From Nemertoderma westbladi (Eukaryota; Xenacoelomorpha; Nemertodermatida; Nemertodermatidae): DNA of 64,000 nt. Positions 10,695 through 26,000 of this stretch are shown here, piece after piece (the stretch's first letter is position 1; each line of letters opens with the position of its first letter). The stretch spans positions 1 through 64,000 of the forward strand of contig JAUCBJ010007417.1 of NCBI GenBank assembly GCA_032718475.1, read 5' to 3'. The notes below the pieces were generated by a model, which did not search any database, was not told the DNA's origin, and saw only the letters and a list, made by a program, of their open reading frames with translations. A program made the position numbers and the translations under genes.

Positions 10695-12450
10695 GAACCC
10701 TACTGCTTGTCTGATTCATTATACAAGTTATACCGAACTGCCGAACAGCCGAAAGCAGTCAGGCGTCAGGCAGAACAATAGGTAGGCCTACAGCAAATCA
10801 AATTATTAAGAATTGAAGCAACAGTAATAATCTGATAATAGCCAAAGCCAATACCGGTCAGTCTGTCAGTTCTTAGGGTACCGGTAGGTTTCTTAAACTG
10901 TTAAATAGGAAGTTTTTTTTCTTCCTATATAGGACAGTCTGGGAAATTAGCCCAATAGGGAAACTTATTTATTTCCCTATAGGGAAATTTGTGTTTCCCT
11001 ATCCTATACCTTCCCTGCTATAGCTGTATTCTGTATAGGGACATCAAAGTTTTCCCTATACAGCTATAGGGAAATTATGCAAATCTTGGTTTTTAATTAA
11101 TTTTACATGATTTTTATTTATTTTAGACTGTACATTTCCTGTTTTCTGTTTTAATAATAATGAATAATTGAATAGGCCTAATATTATTAAGCAGTTGAGT
11201 GCAGAAGTGCTTTGACCTGTTGACAGTTTGATTCAAAATATATTGAATATTGGTACCGGTACACTACTTACTTACACTTAATTTATATTTGAATTTATAC
11301 ACGTCGATTTACTTTTAATCAGAGGTTGTTTATTTTCATCAAAAAAATCACCTCCGCCTTGCACAACACACACTTTGAAACACGTTCAGACGTTACCGGT
11401 ATCATGTAAATCTGAAATCCATTTGAATTTTGAATAATAATAATATTAGTCTGATATATAAGACAGATATAGTCAGATAGTAGGTAAGGTACTGGTGCCG
11501 CAGTATCGGTAGTCCAGTTCCAGTAGTAATAGTACCAGAGTACCGGTATGTAAATGTTGTTTTTTGATGCATATATTTTGCCAATAACTGAAAACTTACA
11601 ACAAGCCAGCAGCCACTACAGCACTTCATTCAAAACAAACATACTGGCATAACTTTATCCTGTATATGCCTGCATGTTTGATGTTTAATTAGATGTCATG
11701 CTGTCATCTGGTCACTTGTTCAGTGTTTATTTTAATTTTATGCGGATTTATGGTCCATTGCAGCATTCAGGTATTGGTCCCTATGTGGGTGGATGTGGTC
11801 CTTGTCCGAGCTGTCTAGTTTACCTCTGCATTTTATGCAGCTATGCAGCAGTGTGACAAGTGACATTGTCGTGCCGTGACAGCATTACACCGACTGACCG
11901 AATAGACATAAGCTATTAGTGCTGATGGCATTGCATAATCCTGTAATCTTCGGCACTGCTAGTTTAGAATTAATTGTATTAGTCAGTTAGTAGAAGTGAG
12001 AAGAGAAGATGGTAGGCTTAATAGGCCTATTATAAATAGAATTGAATTAAACTTCAGAACTTGAAATTAACTGAATTTTTTAAATTATCAATCAGGAACA
12101 AACAATGAAATAAATAAGAAAAACAAAGTAAAGTACCGTATCATAAAATAAACAACAAATAAATGGCCCATTACCTGAATGGTTACCTTAAGTGGTACTT
12201 GCCTTGCGGTTAGTTATGTACAATGGCCAAATCTGGCAGTGAATGTGAATTGCCATATTTGGTTATCATTACTCTACAAAACTGGCAACATAGGGTTTTG
12301 CTTACCGGTAGCTGATTTGGCAACCATAGCCGTAGAAAGCCGCCATTGCGTAATATGACAACTTAACTTTCTGACTTTGCTGCCTAATCCAGTAATACAG
12401 TAATAATATGTGAGAATATTTAGAATAGTAGAACAGAAACTGTCAACAAT
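10695..12450. other. intergenic, no gene seen
   Basis: AT-rich DNA with CCGGTACC-type words and a cluster of short inverted TTTCCCTATAGGGAAA motifs at about 10,920-11,090. No coding region is supported. Confidence 0.55.
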
Positions 12451-12453
12451 AAA

Positions 12454-12582
12454 AAGGTATTGGTTCTTGGTGTAACGTTCAGTTCAAATCTTTCATTCTC
12501 CAATCACTGTTCTTATTCTATCATAGCATCCCGAGCTACATGTGTTCTAAATCTTGTGAAACATACATTTACCTTTATGACA
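12454..12582 (+). pseudogene. LINE reverse-transcriptase remnant
   Basis: The plus frame reads VLVLGVTFSSNLSFSNHC and then SRATCVLNLVKHTF. This matches the familiar LINE RT thumb pattern (LGVTIS..LSW..H…ASR.L..LKR.F). Nothing recognisable flanks it, so it is a short decayed fragment of an insertion upstream of DHX9. Confidence 0.5.
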
Positions 12583-13097
12583 GTATGGAGCGTTGGAGCC
12601 TCATATGTTCATCAACCTCTATCTAGCTATTACAGTATTATACTGTTACTTAATGATATGGTATTACTCATACAAATGCCTGGATTTGAATAAACAAATT
12701 AAATTAGGCAGCAGAAGTACCGAAGTACCGTATGTCTTAACGATCATCCTATATATGATACTACGATATGTCTAATCCATAATCTAGCCTATACTATACT
12801 CTGTGATTATATTACTCTTATTAAGTCCCGGTATATATTTTGGTTCATAATGAAACTATTTATATCCATCGTTATCGGGTTAATTATATCGCTATTGTTT
12901 CTTATTGCTTCTCTTTTGATACGATCAGCAGTCACATGAATTCAGTTTAGCAGATATTGGCAACATATATGCATCCCAATGTGAAATAACTTTTTACAAT
13001 CGGACAAGAGTGTCCACTGTCCATGTCCAAGCGAATATCGTTTATTGTAATTTTATTGCAATCTGAAATAGCTGCTGCGAAAACTATATTGTGGTAT

Positions 13098-13104
13098 TAT
13101 AAAA
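13098..13104 (+). promoter_or_regulatory. possible TATA box of DHX9
   Basis: TATAAAA lies 75 bp upstream of the DHX9 ATG. The position would suit a short 5' leader, but in this AT-rich DNA the match could be chance, and a distal 5' non-coding exon is not excluded. Confidence 0.25.
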
Positions 13105-13178
13105 TGGTGTAAGCCTAAAAGGTGGTTACTTGAATTTGTAAAATCGAATTACCTAAGTAATTTATAATACGGTACAAT

Positions 13179-14015
13179 ATGGCTGAAGGCGATGTTAATA
13201 TCAAGGCGTTTCTTTACGCCTGGTGCGGTAAACGCAAGGTAGTTCCTCAGTACGAGATGAAATCGCACGCGGGAGGGAAAAACCGCCAGCGATTTCAGTG
13301 CGAGGTTAGAGTTCCTGGGTTCGATTACATAGCTGTCGGGAATTCCACCAGCAAAAAGGATTCCCAGACGAATGCTGCTAACGATTTCGCGCAATTCCTC
13401 GTGCGGGGCGGTTTCATGAATGCCGCAGAGGTGCCGCGTCTGGAGTTGGAGGGGAGTGGGGAGACGTATCCTCCCGTCGGAATGAAACCGGAACCGGGGG
13501 GCGGCTACCCCAACGACAACCAGCACCCCCCGCCGATGATGGGGAGGCCGAGGTTCAACCCCGGCGGAGCGCCGCATATCGATTACGCTCAACGCGATCA
13601 ACTCCGCGTCGAGGAGTCGGAGATGGTCGATCTCACAGCTAAGATTCACGGTAATTGGACGATGGAGAACGCCAAAGGAAAACTACATCAGTACCTGCAG
13701 ATGACGAAGCAGAGCAATTGCGATTACAAGTACAGTATGGTGGGGCCGGACAATTGTAGGTCTTTCGTTGCGGAGATGGGGATAATGGCTAAGGGTGTGG
13801 GACGTCGGATCCACGCCAGGGAACATGGTTCCAACAAGAAAGTAGCCTCCATGGCATGCGCTCTCAGTCTAACTAGACAACTCTACCATATAAAGGAGAT
13901 AGAAGCTTTCTCTGGAACTCTGAAGAATTTGGATAAAGAGAAGATCCCGGAATATCCGCTTAAACTTCCTGATGAAGTTTTCGCTAAGTTGACGGCTTTG
14001 GTTGATACACTGCAG
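13179..14015 (+). CDS. DHX9: DHX9 exon 1 (residues 1-279): two dsRBDs
   Basis: Starts at an ATG in good context (ACAATATGG). It encodes dsRBD1 ([20 protein letters not shown] onward) and dsRBD2 ([18 protein letters not shown] … [15 protein letters not shown]), joined by a Pro/Gly-rich linker. It ends DTLQ at CAG|GTTAAT (phase 0). An AGGTCCCATTG word, resembling the start of exon 2, appears only 43 nt into the intron. Confidence 0.93.
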
Positions 14016-17000
14016 GTTAATATGTTTAATATATATAAATAAATAAATTATGGAATTAGGTCCCATTGTCTCCTCCACTACTTCTCTAATTCTATCCTCT
14101 ATCTCCCATTGTGTCCCCCACTACTTCTCTAACTCTATCCTGTATGTACCATTGTGTCCCCCACTACTTATCTAACTCTATCCTCTATCTCCCATTGTGT
14201 CCCCCACTACTTCTCTAACTCTATCCTCTATGTACCATTGTGTCCCCCACTACTTATCTAAATCTATCCTCTATCTCCCATTGTGTCCCCCACTACATAT
14301 CTAACTATCCTCTATCTCCCATTGTGCCCCCCACTACTTCTCTAACTCTATCCTCTATGTACCATTGTGTCCCCCACTACTTCTCTAACTCTATCCTCTA
14401 TGTACCATTGTGTCCCCCACTACTTCTCTAACTCTATCCTCTATCTCGCATTGTGTCCCCCACTACATATCTAACTCTATCCTCTATCTCCCATTGTGTC
14501 CCCCACTACTTCTCTAAATCTATTCTCTATCTCCCATTGTGTCCCCCACTACTTCTCTAACTCTATCCTCTATCTCCCATTGTGTCCCCCATTACTTATC
14601 TAACTCTATCCTCTATGTACCATTGTGTCCCCCACTACTTCTCTAACTCTATCCTCTATGTACCATTGTGCCCCCCACTACTTATCTAACTCTATCCTCT
14701 ATGTACCATTGTGTCCCCCACTACTTATCTAACTCTATCCTCTATCTCCCATTGTGTCCCCCACTACTTCTCTAATTCTATCCTCTATCTCCCATTGTGT
14801 CCCCCACTACTTCTCTAACTCTATCCTCTATGTACCATTGTGTCCCCCACTACTTATCTAAATCTATCCTCTATCTCCCATTGTGTCCCCCACTACATAT
14901 CTAACTATCCTCTATCTCCCATTGTGCCCCCCACTACTTCTCTAACTCTATCCTCTATGTACCATTGTGTCCCCCACTACTTCTCTAACTCTATCCTCTA
15001 TCTCCCATTGTGTCCCCCACTACATATTTAACTCTATCCTCTATATCCCATTGTGTCCCCCACTACTTCTCTAACTCTATCCTCTATGTACCATTGTGTC
15101 CCCCACTACTTATCTAAATCTATTCTCTATCTCCCATTGTGCCCCCCACTACTTCTCTAACTCTATCCTCTATGTACCATTGTGTCCCCCACTACTTCTC
15201 TAACTCTATCCTCTATCTCGCATTGTGTCCCCCACTACATATCTAACTCTATCCTCTATCTCCCATTGTGTCCCCCACTACTTCTCTAACTCTATCCTCT
15301 ATGTACCATTGTGTCCCCCACTACTTTTCTAACTCTATCCTCTATCTCCCATTCTGTCCCCCACTACTTATCTAACTCTATCCTCTATCTCCCATTGTGT
15401 ACCCCACTACTTCTCTATCTCTATCCTCTATGTACCATTGTGTCCCCCACTACTTTTCTAACTCTATCCTCTATATCCCATTGTGTCCCCCACTACTTCT
15501 CTAACTCTATCCTCTATCTCCCATTGTGTCCCCCATTACTTATCTAACTCTATCCTCTATGTACCATTGTGTCCCCCACTACTTCTCTAACTCTATCCTC
15601 TATGTACCATTGTGTCCACCACTACTTATCTAACTCTATCCTCTATCTCCCATTGTGTCCCACACTACTTATCTAACTCTATCCTCTATCTCCAATTGTG
15701 TCCCCCACTACTTCTCTAACTCTATCCTCTATGTACCATTGTGTCCCCCACTACTTATCTAACTCTATCCTCTATCTCCCATTGTGTCCCCCACTACTTC
15801 TCTAATTCTATCCTCTATCTCCCATTGTGTCCCCCACTACTTCTCTAACTCTATCCTCTATGTACCATTGTGTCCCCCACTACTTATCTAACTCTATCCT
15901 CTATCTCCCATTGTGTCCCCCACTACTTCTCTAACTCTATCCTCTATGTACCATTGTGTCCCACACTACTTCTCTAACTCTATCCTCTATGTACCATTGT
16001 GTCCCCCACTACTTCTCTAACTCTATCCTCTATGTACCATTGTGTCCCACACTACTTATATAACTCTATCCTCTATGTACCATTTTGTCCCCCACTACTT
16101 CTCTAACTCTATCCTCTATGTACCATTGTGTCCCCCACTACTTCTCTAACTCTATCCTCTATCTCCCATTGTGTCCCACACTACTTATCTAACTCTATCC
16201 TCTATCTCCAATTGTGTCCCCCACTACTTCTCTAACTCTATCCTCTAAGTACCATTGTGTCCCCCACTACTTATCTAACTCTATCCTCTATCTCCCATTG
16301 TGTCCCCCACTACTTCTCTAACTATATCCTCTATCTCCAATTGTGTCCCCCACTACTTATCTAACTCTATCCTCTATCTCCAATTGTTTCCCCCACTATA
16401 TACTTCTCTAACTCTATCCTCTATGTACCATTGTGTCCCCCACTACTTATCTTACTCTATCCTCTATCTCCCATTGTGTCCCACACTACTTATCTAACTC
16501 TATCCTCTATCTCCAATTGTGTCCCCCACTACTTCTCTAACTCTATCCTCTATGTACCATTGTGTCCCCCACTACTTCTCTAACTCTATCCTCTATCTCC
16601 CATTGCGTCCCCCACTACTTCTCTAACTCTATCCTCTATCTCCCATTGTGTCCCCCACTACTTCTCTAACTCTATCCTCTATATCCCATTGTGTCCCCCA
16701 CTACTTCTCTAACTCTATCCTCTATCTCCCATTGTGTCCCCCACTACTTCTCTAACTCTATCCTCTATCTCCCATTGTGTCCCCCACTACTTCTCTAACT
16801 CTATCCTCTATCTCCCATTGCGTCCCCCACTACTTCTCTAACTCTATCCTCTATGTACCATTGTGTCCCCCACTACTTCTCTAACTCTATCCTCTATCTC
16901 CCATTGTGTCCCCCCTACTTCTCTAACTCTATCCTCCATGTACCATTGTGTCCCCACTACTTTTCTAACTCTATCCTCTATCTCCCATTGTGTCCCCCAC

Positions 17001-20000
17001 TACTTCTCTAACTCTATCCTCTATGTACCATTGTGTCCCCCACTACTTCTCTAACTCTATCCTCTATCTCCCATTGTGTCCCCCACTACTTATCTAACTC
17101 TATCCTCTATGTACCATTGTGCCCCCACTACTTCTCTAACTCTATCCTCAATCTCCCATTGTGTCCCCCACTACTTCTCTAACTCTATCCTCTATCTCCC
17201 ATTGTGTCCCCCACTACTTCTCTAACTCCATCCTCTATCTCCCATTGTGTCCCCCACTACTTCTCTAATTCTATCCTCTATGTACCATTGTGTCCCCCAC
17301 TACTTCTCTAACTCTATCCTCTATCTCCCATTGTGTCCCCCACTTCTTATCTAACTCTATCCTCTATCTCCCATTGTGTCCCCCACTACTTCTCTAACTC
17401 TATCCTCTATGTACCATTGTGTCCCCCACTACTTATCTAAATCTATCCTCTATCTCCCATTGTGTCCCCCACTACTTCTCTAACTATATCCTCTATCTCC
17501 CATTGTGTCCCCCACTACTTCTCGAAATCTATCCCCCCGCTCCCATTACGTCCCCCACTACTTCTCTAACTCTATCCTCTATGTACCATTGTGTCCCCCA
17601 CTACTTATCTAAATCTATCCTCTATCTCCCATTGTGTCCCCCACTACTTCTCTAACTCTATCCTCTATCTCCCATTGTGTCCCCCACTACTTCTCGAAAT
17701 CTATCCCCCCGCTCTAATTACGTCCCCCACTACTTCTCTAACTCTATCCTCTATGTACCATTGTGTCCCCCAATACTTATCTAAATCTATCCTCTATCTC
17801 CCATTGTGTCCCCCACTACTTCTCTAACTCTATCCTCTATCTCCCATTGTGTCCCCCACTACTTCTCAAAATCTATCCCCCCGCTCCCATTACGTCCCCC
17901 ACTACTTCTCTAACTCTATCCTCTATGTACCATTGTGTCCCCCACTACTTATCTAAATCTATCCTCTATCTCCCATTGTGTCCCCCACTACTTCTCGAAA
18001 TCTATCCCCCCGCTCCCATTACGTCCCCCACTACTTCTCTAACTCTATCCTCTATGTACCATTGTGTCCCTCACTACTTATCTAAATCTATCCTCTATCT
18101 CCCATTGCGTCCCCCACTACTTCTCTAACTCTATCCTCTATGTACCATTGTGTCCCCCACTACTTCTCTAACTCTATCCTCTATGTACCATTGTGTCCCC
18201 CACTACTTCTCGAAATCTATCCCCTCGCTCCCATTACGTCCCCCACTACTTCTCTAACTCTATCCTCTATGTACCATTGTGTCCCCCACTACTTATCTAA
18301 CTCTATCCTCTATCTCCCATTGCGTCCCCCACTACTTATCTAACTCTATCCTCTATGTACCATTGTGTCCCCCACTACTTATCTAAATCTATCCTCTATC
18401 TCCCATTGTGTCCCCCACTACTTCTCTAACTATATCCTCTATCTCCCATTGTGTCCCCCACTACTTCTCGAAATCTATCCCCCCGCTCCCATTACGTCCC
18501 CCACTACTTCTCTAACTCTATCCTCTATGTACCATTGTGTCCCCCACTACTTATCTAAATCTATCCTCTATCTCCCATTGTGTCCCCCACTACTTCTCTA
18601 ACTCTATCCTCTATCTCCCATTGTGTCCCCCACTACTTCTCGAAATCTATCCCACCGCTCCCATTACGTCCCCCACTACTCCTCTAACTCTATCCTCTAT
18701 GTACCATTGTGTCCCCCACTACTTATCTAAATCTATCCTCTATCTCCCATTGTGTCCCCCACTACTTCTCGAAATCTATCCCCCCGCTCCTTTTACGTCC
18801 CCCACTACTTCTCTAACTCTATCCTCTATGTACCATTGTGTCCCCCACTACTTATCTAAATCTATCCTCTATCTCCCATTGCGTCCCCCACTACTTCTCT
18901 AACTCTATCCTCTATGTACCATTGTGTCCCCCACTACTTCTCTAACTCTATCCTCTATCTCCAATTGCGTCCCCCACTACTTCTCTAACTCTATCCTCTA
19001 TGTACCATTGTGTCCCCCACTACTTCTCTAACTCTATCCTCTATCTCCCATTGCGTCCCCCACTACTTCTCTAACTCTATCCTCTATGTACCATTGTGTC
19101 CCCCACTACTTCTCTAACTCTATCCTCTATCTCCAATTGCGTCCCCCACTACTTCTCTAACTCTATCCTCTATGTACCATTGTGTCCCCCACTACTTCTC
19201 TAACTCTATCCTCTATCTCCCATTGCGTCCCCCACTACTTCTCTAACTCTATCCTCTATGTACCATTGTGTCCCCAACTACTTCTCTAACTCTATCCTCT
19301 ATGTACCATTGTGTCCCCCACTACTTATCTAACTCTATCCTCTATGTACCATTGTGTCCCCCACTACTTATCTAACTCTATCCTCTATGTACCATTGTGT
19401 CTCCCACTACTTATCTAACTCTATCCTCTATGTACCATTGTGTCCCCCACTACTTATCTAACTCTATCCTCTATGTACCATTGTGTCTCCCACTACTTCT
19501 CTAACTCTATCCTCTATCTCCCATTGTGTCCCCCACTACTTCTCTAACTCTATCCTCTATGTACCATTGTGTCTCCCACTACTTATCTAACTCTATATCT
19601 CCCATTGTGTCCCCCACTACTTACCTAACTCTATCCTCTATGTACCATTGTGTCCCCCACTACTTCTCTAACTCTATCCTCTATCTCCCATTGTGTCCCC
19701 CACTACTTCTCTAACTCTATCCTCTATCTCCCATTGTGTCCCCCACTACTTCTCGAAATCTATCCCCCCACTCCCATTACATCCCCCACTACTTCTCTAA
19801 CTCTATCCTCTATGTACCATTGTGCCCCCCACTACTTCTCTAACTCTATCCTCTATCTCCCATTGTGTCCCCCACTACTTCTCTAACTCTATCCTCTATC
19901 TCCCATTGTGTCCCACACTACTTATCTAAATCTATCCTCTATCTCCCATTGTGTCCCCCACTACTTCTCTAACTCTATCCTCTATCTCCCATTGTGTCCC

Positions 20001-23000
20001 CCACTACTTATCTAAATCTATCCTCTATCTCCCATTGTGTCCCCCACTACTTCTCGAAATCTATCCCCCCGCTCCCATTACGTCCCCCACTACTTCTCTA
20101 CCTCTATCCTCTATGTACCATTGTGTCCCCCACTACTTATCTAACTCTATCCTCTATGTACCATTGTGTCCCCCACTACTTCTCGAAATCTATCCCCCCG
20201 CTCCCATTACGTCCCCCACTACTTCTCTACCTCTATCCTCTATGTACCATTGTGTCCCCCACTACTTATCTAACTCTATCCTCTATGTACCATTGTGTCT
20301 CCCACTACTTATCTAACTCTATATCTCCCATTGTGTCCCCCACTACTTCTCTAACTCCATCCTCTATCTCCCATTGTGTCCCCCACTACTTCTCTAATTC
20401 TATCCTCTATGTACCATTGTGTCCCCCACTACTTCTCTAACTCTATCCTCTATCTCCCATTGTGTCCCCCACTTCTTATCTAACTCTATCCTCTATCTCC
20501 CATTGTGTCCCCCACTACTTCTCTAACTCTATCCTCTATGTACCATTGTGTCCCCCACTACTTATCTAAATCTATCCTCTATCTCCCATTGTGTCCCCCA
20601 CTACTTCTCTAACTATATCCTCTATCTCCCATTGTGTCCCCCACTACTTCTCGAAATCTATCCCCCCGCTCCCATTACGTCCCCCACTACTTCTCTAACT
20701 CTATCCTCTATGTACCATTGTGTCCCCCACTACTTATCTAAATCTATCCTCTATCTCCCATTGTGTCCCCCACTACTTCTCTAACTCTATCCTCTATCTC
20801 CCATTGTGTCCCCCACTACTTCTCGAAATCTATCCCCCCGCTCTAATTACGTCCCCCACTACTTCTCTAACTCTATCCTCTATGTACCATTGTGTCCCCC
20901 AATACTTATCTAAATCTATCCTCTATCTCCCATTGTGTCCCCCACTACTTCTCTAACTCTATCCTCTATCTCCCATTGTGTCCCCCACTACTTCTCAAAA
21001 TCTATCCCCCCGCTCCCATTACGTCCCCCACTACTTCTCTAACTCTATCCTCTATGTACCATTGTGTCCCCCACTACTTATCTAAATCTATCCTCTATCT
21101 CCCATTGTGTCCCCCACTACTTCTCGAAATCTATCCTCTATCTCCCATTGCGTCCCCCACTACTTCTCTAACTCTATCCTCTATGTACCATTGTGTCCCC
21201 CACTACTTCTCTAACTCTATCCTCTATGTACCATTGTGTCCCCCACTACTTCTCTAACTCTATCCTCTATGTACCATTGTGTCCCCCACTACTTCTCTAA
21301 CTCTATCCTCTATCTCCCATTGTGTCCCCCACTACTTATCTAAATCTATCCCCTCGCTCCCATTACGTCCCCCACTACTTCTCTAATTCTATCCTCTAAG
21401 TACCATTGTGTCCCCCACTACTTCTCTAACTCTATCCTCTATGTACCATTGTGTCCCCCACTACTTATCTAACTCTATCCTCTATCTCCCATTGCGTCCC
21501 CCACTACTTATCTAAATCTATCCCCTCGCTCCCATTACGTCCCCCACTACTTCTCTAATTCTATCCTCTAAGTACCATTGTGTCCCCCACTACTTCTCTA
21601 ACTCTATCCTCTATGTACCATTGTGTCCCCCACTACTTCTCTAACTCTATCCTCTATGTACCATTGTGTCCCCCACTACTTCTCTAACTCTATCCTCTAT
21701 GTACCATTGTGTCCCCCACTACTTATCTAACTCTATCCTCTATCTCCCATTGCGTCCCCCACTACTTATCTAACTCTATCCTCTATGTACCATTGTGTCC
21801 CCCACTACTTATCTAAATCTATCCTCTATCTCCCATTGTGTCCCCCACTACTTCTCTAACTATATCCTCTATCTCCCATTGTGTCCCCCACTACTTCTCG
21901 AAATCTATCCCCCCGCTCCCATTACGTCCCCCACTACTTCTCTAACTCTATCCTCTATGTACCATTGTGTCCCCCACTACTTATCTAAATCTATCCTCTA
22001 TCTCCCATTGTGTCCCCCACTACTTCTCTAACTCTATCCTCTATCTCCCATTGTGTCCCCCACTACTTCTCGAAATCTATCCCACCGCTCCCATTACGTC
22101 CCCCACTACTTCTCTAACTCTATCCTCTATGTACCATTGTGTCCCCCACTACTTATCTAAATCTATCCTCTATCTCCCATTGTGTCCCCCACTACTTCTC
22201 GAAATCTATCCCCCCGCTCCTTTTACGTCCCCCACTACTTCTCTAACTCTATCCTCTATGTACCATTGTGTCCCCCACTACTTATCTAAATCTATCCTCT
22301 ATCTCCCTTTGCGTCCCCCACTACTTCTCTAACTCTATCCTCTATGTACCATTGTGTCCCCCACTACTTCTCTAACTCTATCCTCTATCTCCAATTGCGT
22401 CCCCCACTACTTCTCTAACTCTATCCTCTATGTACCATTGTGTCCCCCACTACTTATCTAACTCTATCCTCTATCTCCCATTGCGTCCCCCACTACTTCT
22501 CTAACTCTATCCTCTATGTACCATTGTGTCCCCCACTACTTCTCTAACTCTATCCTCTATGTACCATTGTGTCCCCCACTACTTATCTAACTCTATCCTC
22601 TATGTACCATTGTGTCCCCCACTACTTATCTAACTCTATCCTCTATGTACCATTGTGTCTCCCACTACTTATCTAACTCTATATCTCCCATTGCGTCCCC
22701 CACTACTTCTCTAACTCTATCCTCTATGTACCATTGTGTCCCCCACTACTTCTCTAACTCTATCCTCTATGTACCATTGTGTCCCCCACTACTTATCTAA
22801 CTCTATCCTCTATGTACCATTGTGTCCCCCACTACTTCTCTAACTCTATCCTCTATGTACCATTGTGTCCCCCACTACTTCTCTAACTCTATCCTCTATC
22901 TCCAATTGCGTCCCCCACTACTTCTCTAACTCTATCCTCTATGTACCATTGTGTCCCCCACTACTTCTCTAACTCTATCCTCTATCTCCCATTGTGTCCC

Positions 23001-26000
23001 CCACTACTTCTCTAACTCTATCCTCTATGTACCATTGTGTCCCCCACTACTTATCTAAATCTATCCTCTATCTCCCATTGTGTCCCCCACTACTTCTCTA
23101 ACTATATCCTCTATCTCCCATTGTGTCCCCCACTACTTCTCGAAATCTATCCCCCCGCTCCCATTACGTCCCCCACTACTTCTCTAACTCTATCCTCTAT
23201 GTACCATTGTGTCCCCCACTACTTATCTAAATCTATCCTCTATCTCCCATTGTGTCCCCCACTACTTCTCTAACTCTATCCTCTATCTCCCATTGTGTCC
23301 CCCACTACTTCTCGAAATCTATCCCACCGCTCCCATTACGTCCCCCACTACTCCTCTAACTCTATCCTCTATGTACCATTGTGTCCCCCACTACTTATCT
23401 AAATCTATCCTCTATCTCCCATTGTGTCCCCCACTACTTCTCGAAATCTATCCCCCCGCTCCTTTTACGTCCCCCACTACTTCTCTAACTCTATCCTCTA
23501 TGTACCATTGTGTCCCCCACTACTTATCTAAATCTATCCTCTATCTCCCATTGCGTCCCCCACTACTTCTCTAACTCTATCCTCTATGTACCATTGTGTC
23601 CCCCACTACTTCTCTAACTCTATCCTCTATCTCCAATTGCGTCCCCCACTACTTCTCTAACTCTATCCTCTATGTACCATTGTGTCCCCCACTACTTCTC
23701 TAACTCTATCCTCTATCTCCCATTGCGTCCCCCACTACTTCTCTAACTCTATCCTCTATGTACCATTGTGTCCCCCACTACTTCTCTAACTCTATCCTCT
23801 ATCTCCAATTGCGTCCCCCACTACTTCTCTAACTCTATCCTCTATGTACCATTGTGTCCCCCACTACTTCTCTAACTCTATCCTCTATCTCCCATTGCGT
23901 CCCCCACTACTTCTCTAACTCTATCCTCTATGTACCATTGTGTCCCCCACTACTTCTCTAACTCTATCCTCTATGTACCATTGTGTCCCCCACTACTTAT
24001 CTAACTCTATCCTCTATGTACCATTGTGTCCCCCACTACTTATCTAACTCTATCCTCTATGTACCATTGTGTCTCCCACTACTTATCTAACTCTATCCTC
24101 TATGTACCATTGTGTCCCCCACTACTTATCTAACTCTATCCTCTATGTACCATTGTGTCTCCCACTACTTCTCTAACTCTATCCTCTATCTCCCATTGTG
24201 TCCCCCACTACTTCTCTAACTCTATCCTCTATGTACCATTGTGTCTCCCACTACTTATCTAACTCTATATCTCCCATTGTGTCCCCCACTACTTACCTAA
24301 CTCTATCCTCTATGTACCATTGTGTCCCCCACTACTTCTCTAACTCTATCCTCTATCTCCCATTGTGTCCCCCACTACTTCTCTAACTCTATCCTCTATC
24401 TCCCATTGTGTCCCCCACTACTTCTCGAAATCTATCCCCCCACTCCCATTACATCCCCCACTACTTCTCTAACTCTATCCTCTATGTACCATTGTGCCCC
24501 CCACTACTTCTCTAACTCTATCCTCTATCTCCCATTGTGTCCCCCACTACTTCTCTAACTCTATCCTCTATCTCCCATTGTGTCCCCCACTACTTCTCGA
24601 AATCTATCCCCCCGCTCCCATTACGTCCCCCACTACTTCTCTAACTCTATCCTCTATGTACCATTGTGTCCCCCACTACTTATCTAACTCTATCCTCTAT
24701 CTCCCATTGTGTCCCCCACTACTTCTCGAAATCTATCCCCCCGCTCCCATTACGTCCCCCACTACTTCTCTACCTCTATCCTCTATGTACCATTGTGTCC
24801 CCCACTACTTATCTAACTCTATCCTCTATGTACCATTGTGTCTCCCACTACTTATCTAACTCTATATCTCCCATTGTGTCCCCCACTACTTCTCTAACTC
24901 TATCCTCTATCTCCCATTGTGTCCCCCACTACTTCTCGAAATCTATCCCCCCGCTCCCATTACGTCCCCCACTACTTCTCTAACTCTATCCTCTATGTAC
25001 CATTGTGTCCCCCACTACTTATCTAACTCTATCCTCTATCTCCCATTGTGTCCCCCACTACTTCTCTAACTCTATCCTCTATCTCCCATTGTGTCCCCCA
25101 CTACTTCTCGAAATCTATCCCCCCGCTCCCATTACGTCCCCCACTACTTCTCTAACTCTATCCTCTATGTACCATTGTGTCCCCCACTACTTCTCTAAAT
25201 CTATCCTCTATCTCCCATTGTGTCCCCCACTACTTCTCGAAATCTATCCCCCCGCTCCCATTACGTCCCCCACTACTTCTCTAACTCTATCCTCTATGTA
25301 CCATTGTGTCCCCCACTACTTATCTAAATCTATCCTCTATCTCCCATTGTGTCCCCCACTACTTCTCTAACTCTATCCTCTATGTACCATTGTGTCCCCC
25401 ACTACTTCTCTAACTCTATCCTCTATGTACCATTGTGTCCCCCACTACTTCTCTAACTCTATCCTCTATGTCCCATTGTGTCCCCCACTACTTCTCTAAC
25501 TCTATCCTCTATCTCCCATTGCGTCCCCCACTACTTATCTAACTCTATCCTCTATGTACCATTGTGTCCCCCACTACTTATCTAAATCTATCCTCTATCT
25601 CCCATTGTGTCCCCCACTACTTCTCTAACTATATCCTCTATCTCCCATTGTGTCCCCCACTACTTCTCGAAATCTATCCCCCCGCTCCCATTACGTCCCC
25701 CACTACTTCTCTAACTCTATCCTCTATGTACCATTGTGTCCCCCACTACTTATCTAAATCTATCCTCTATCTCCCATTGTGTCCCCCACTACTTCTCTAA
25801 CTCTATCCTCTATCTCCCATTGTGTCCCCCACTACTTCTCGAAATCTATCCCACCGCTCCCATTACGTCCCCCACTACTTCTCTAACTCTATCCTCTATG
25901 TACCATTGTGTCCCCCACTACTTATCTAAATCTATCCTCTATCTCCCATTGTGTCCCCCACTACTTCTCGAAATCTATCCCCCCGCTCCTTTTACGTCCC

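Noticed and set aside
13149-13649. 166-codon minus-strand frame over DHX9 exon 1
   Set aside because: Antisense shadow of the GC-rich exon, with no recognisable domain.
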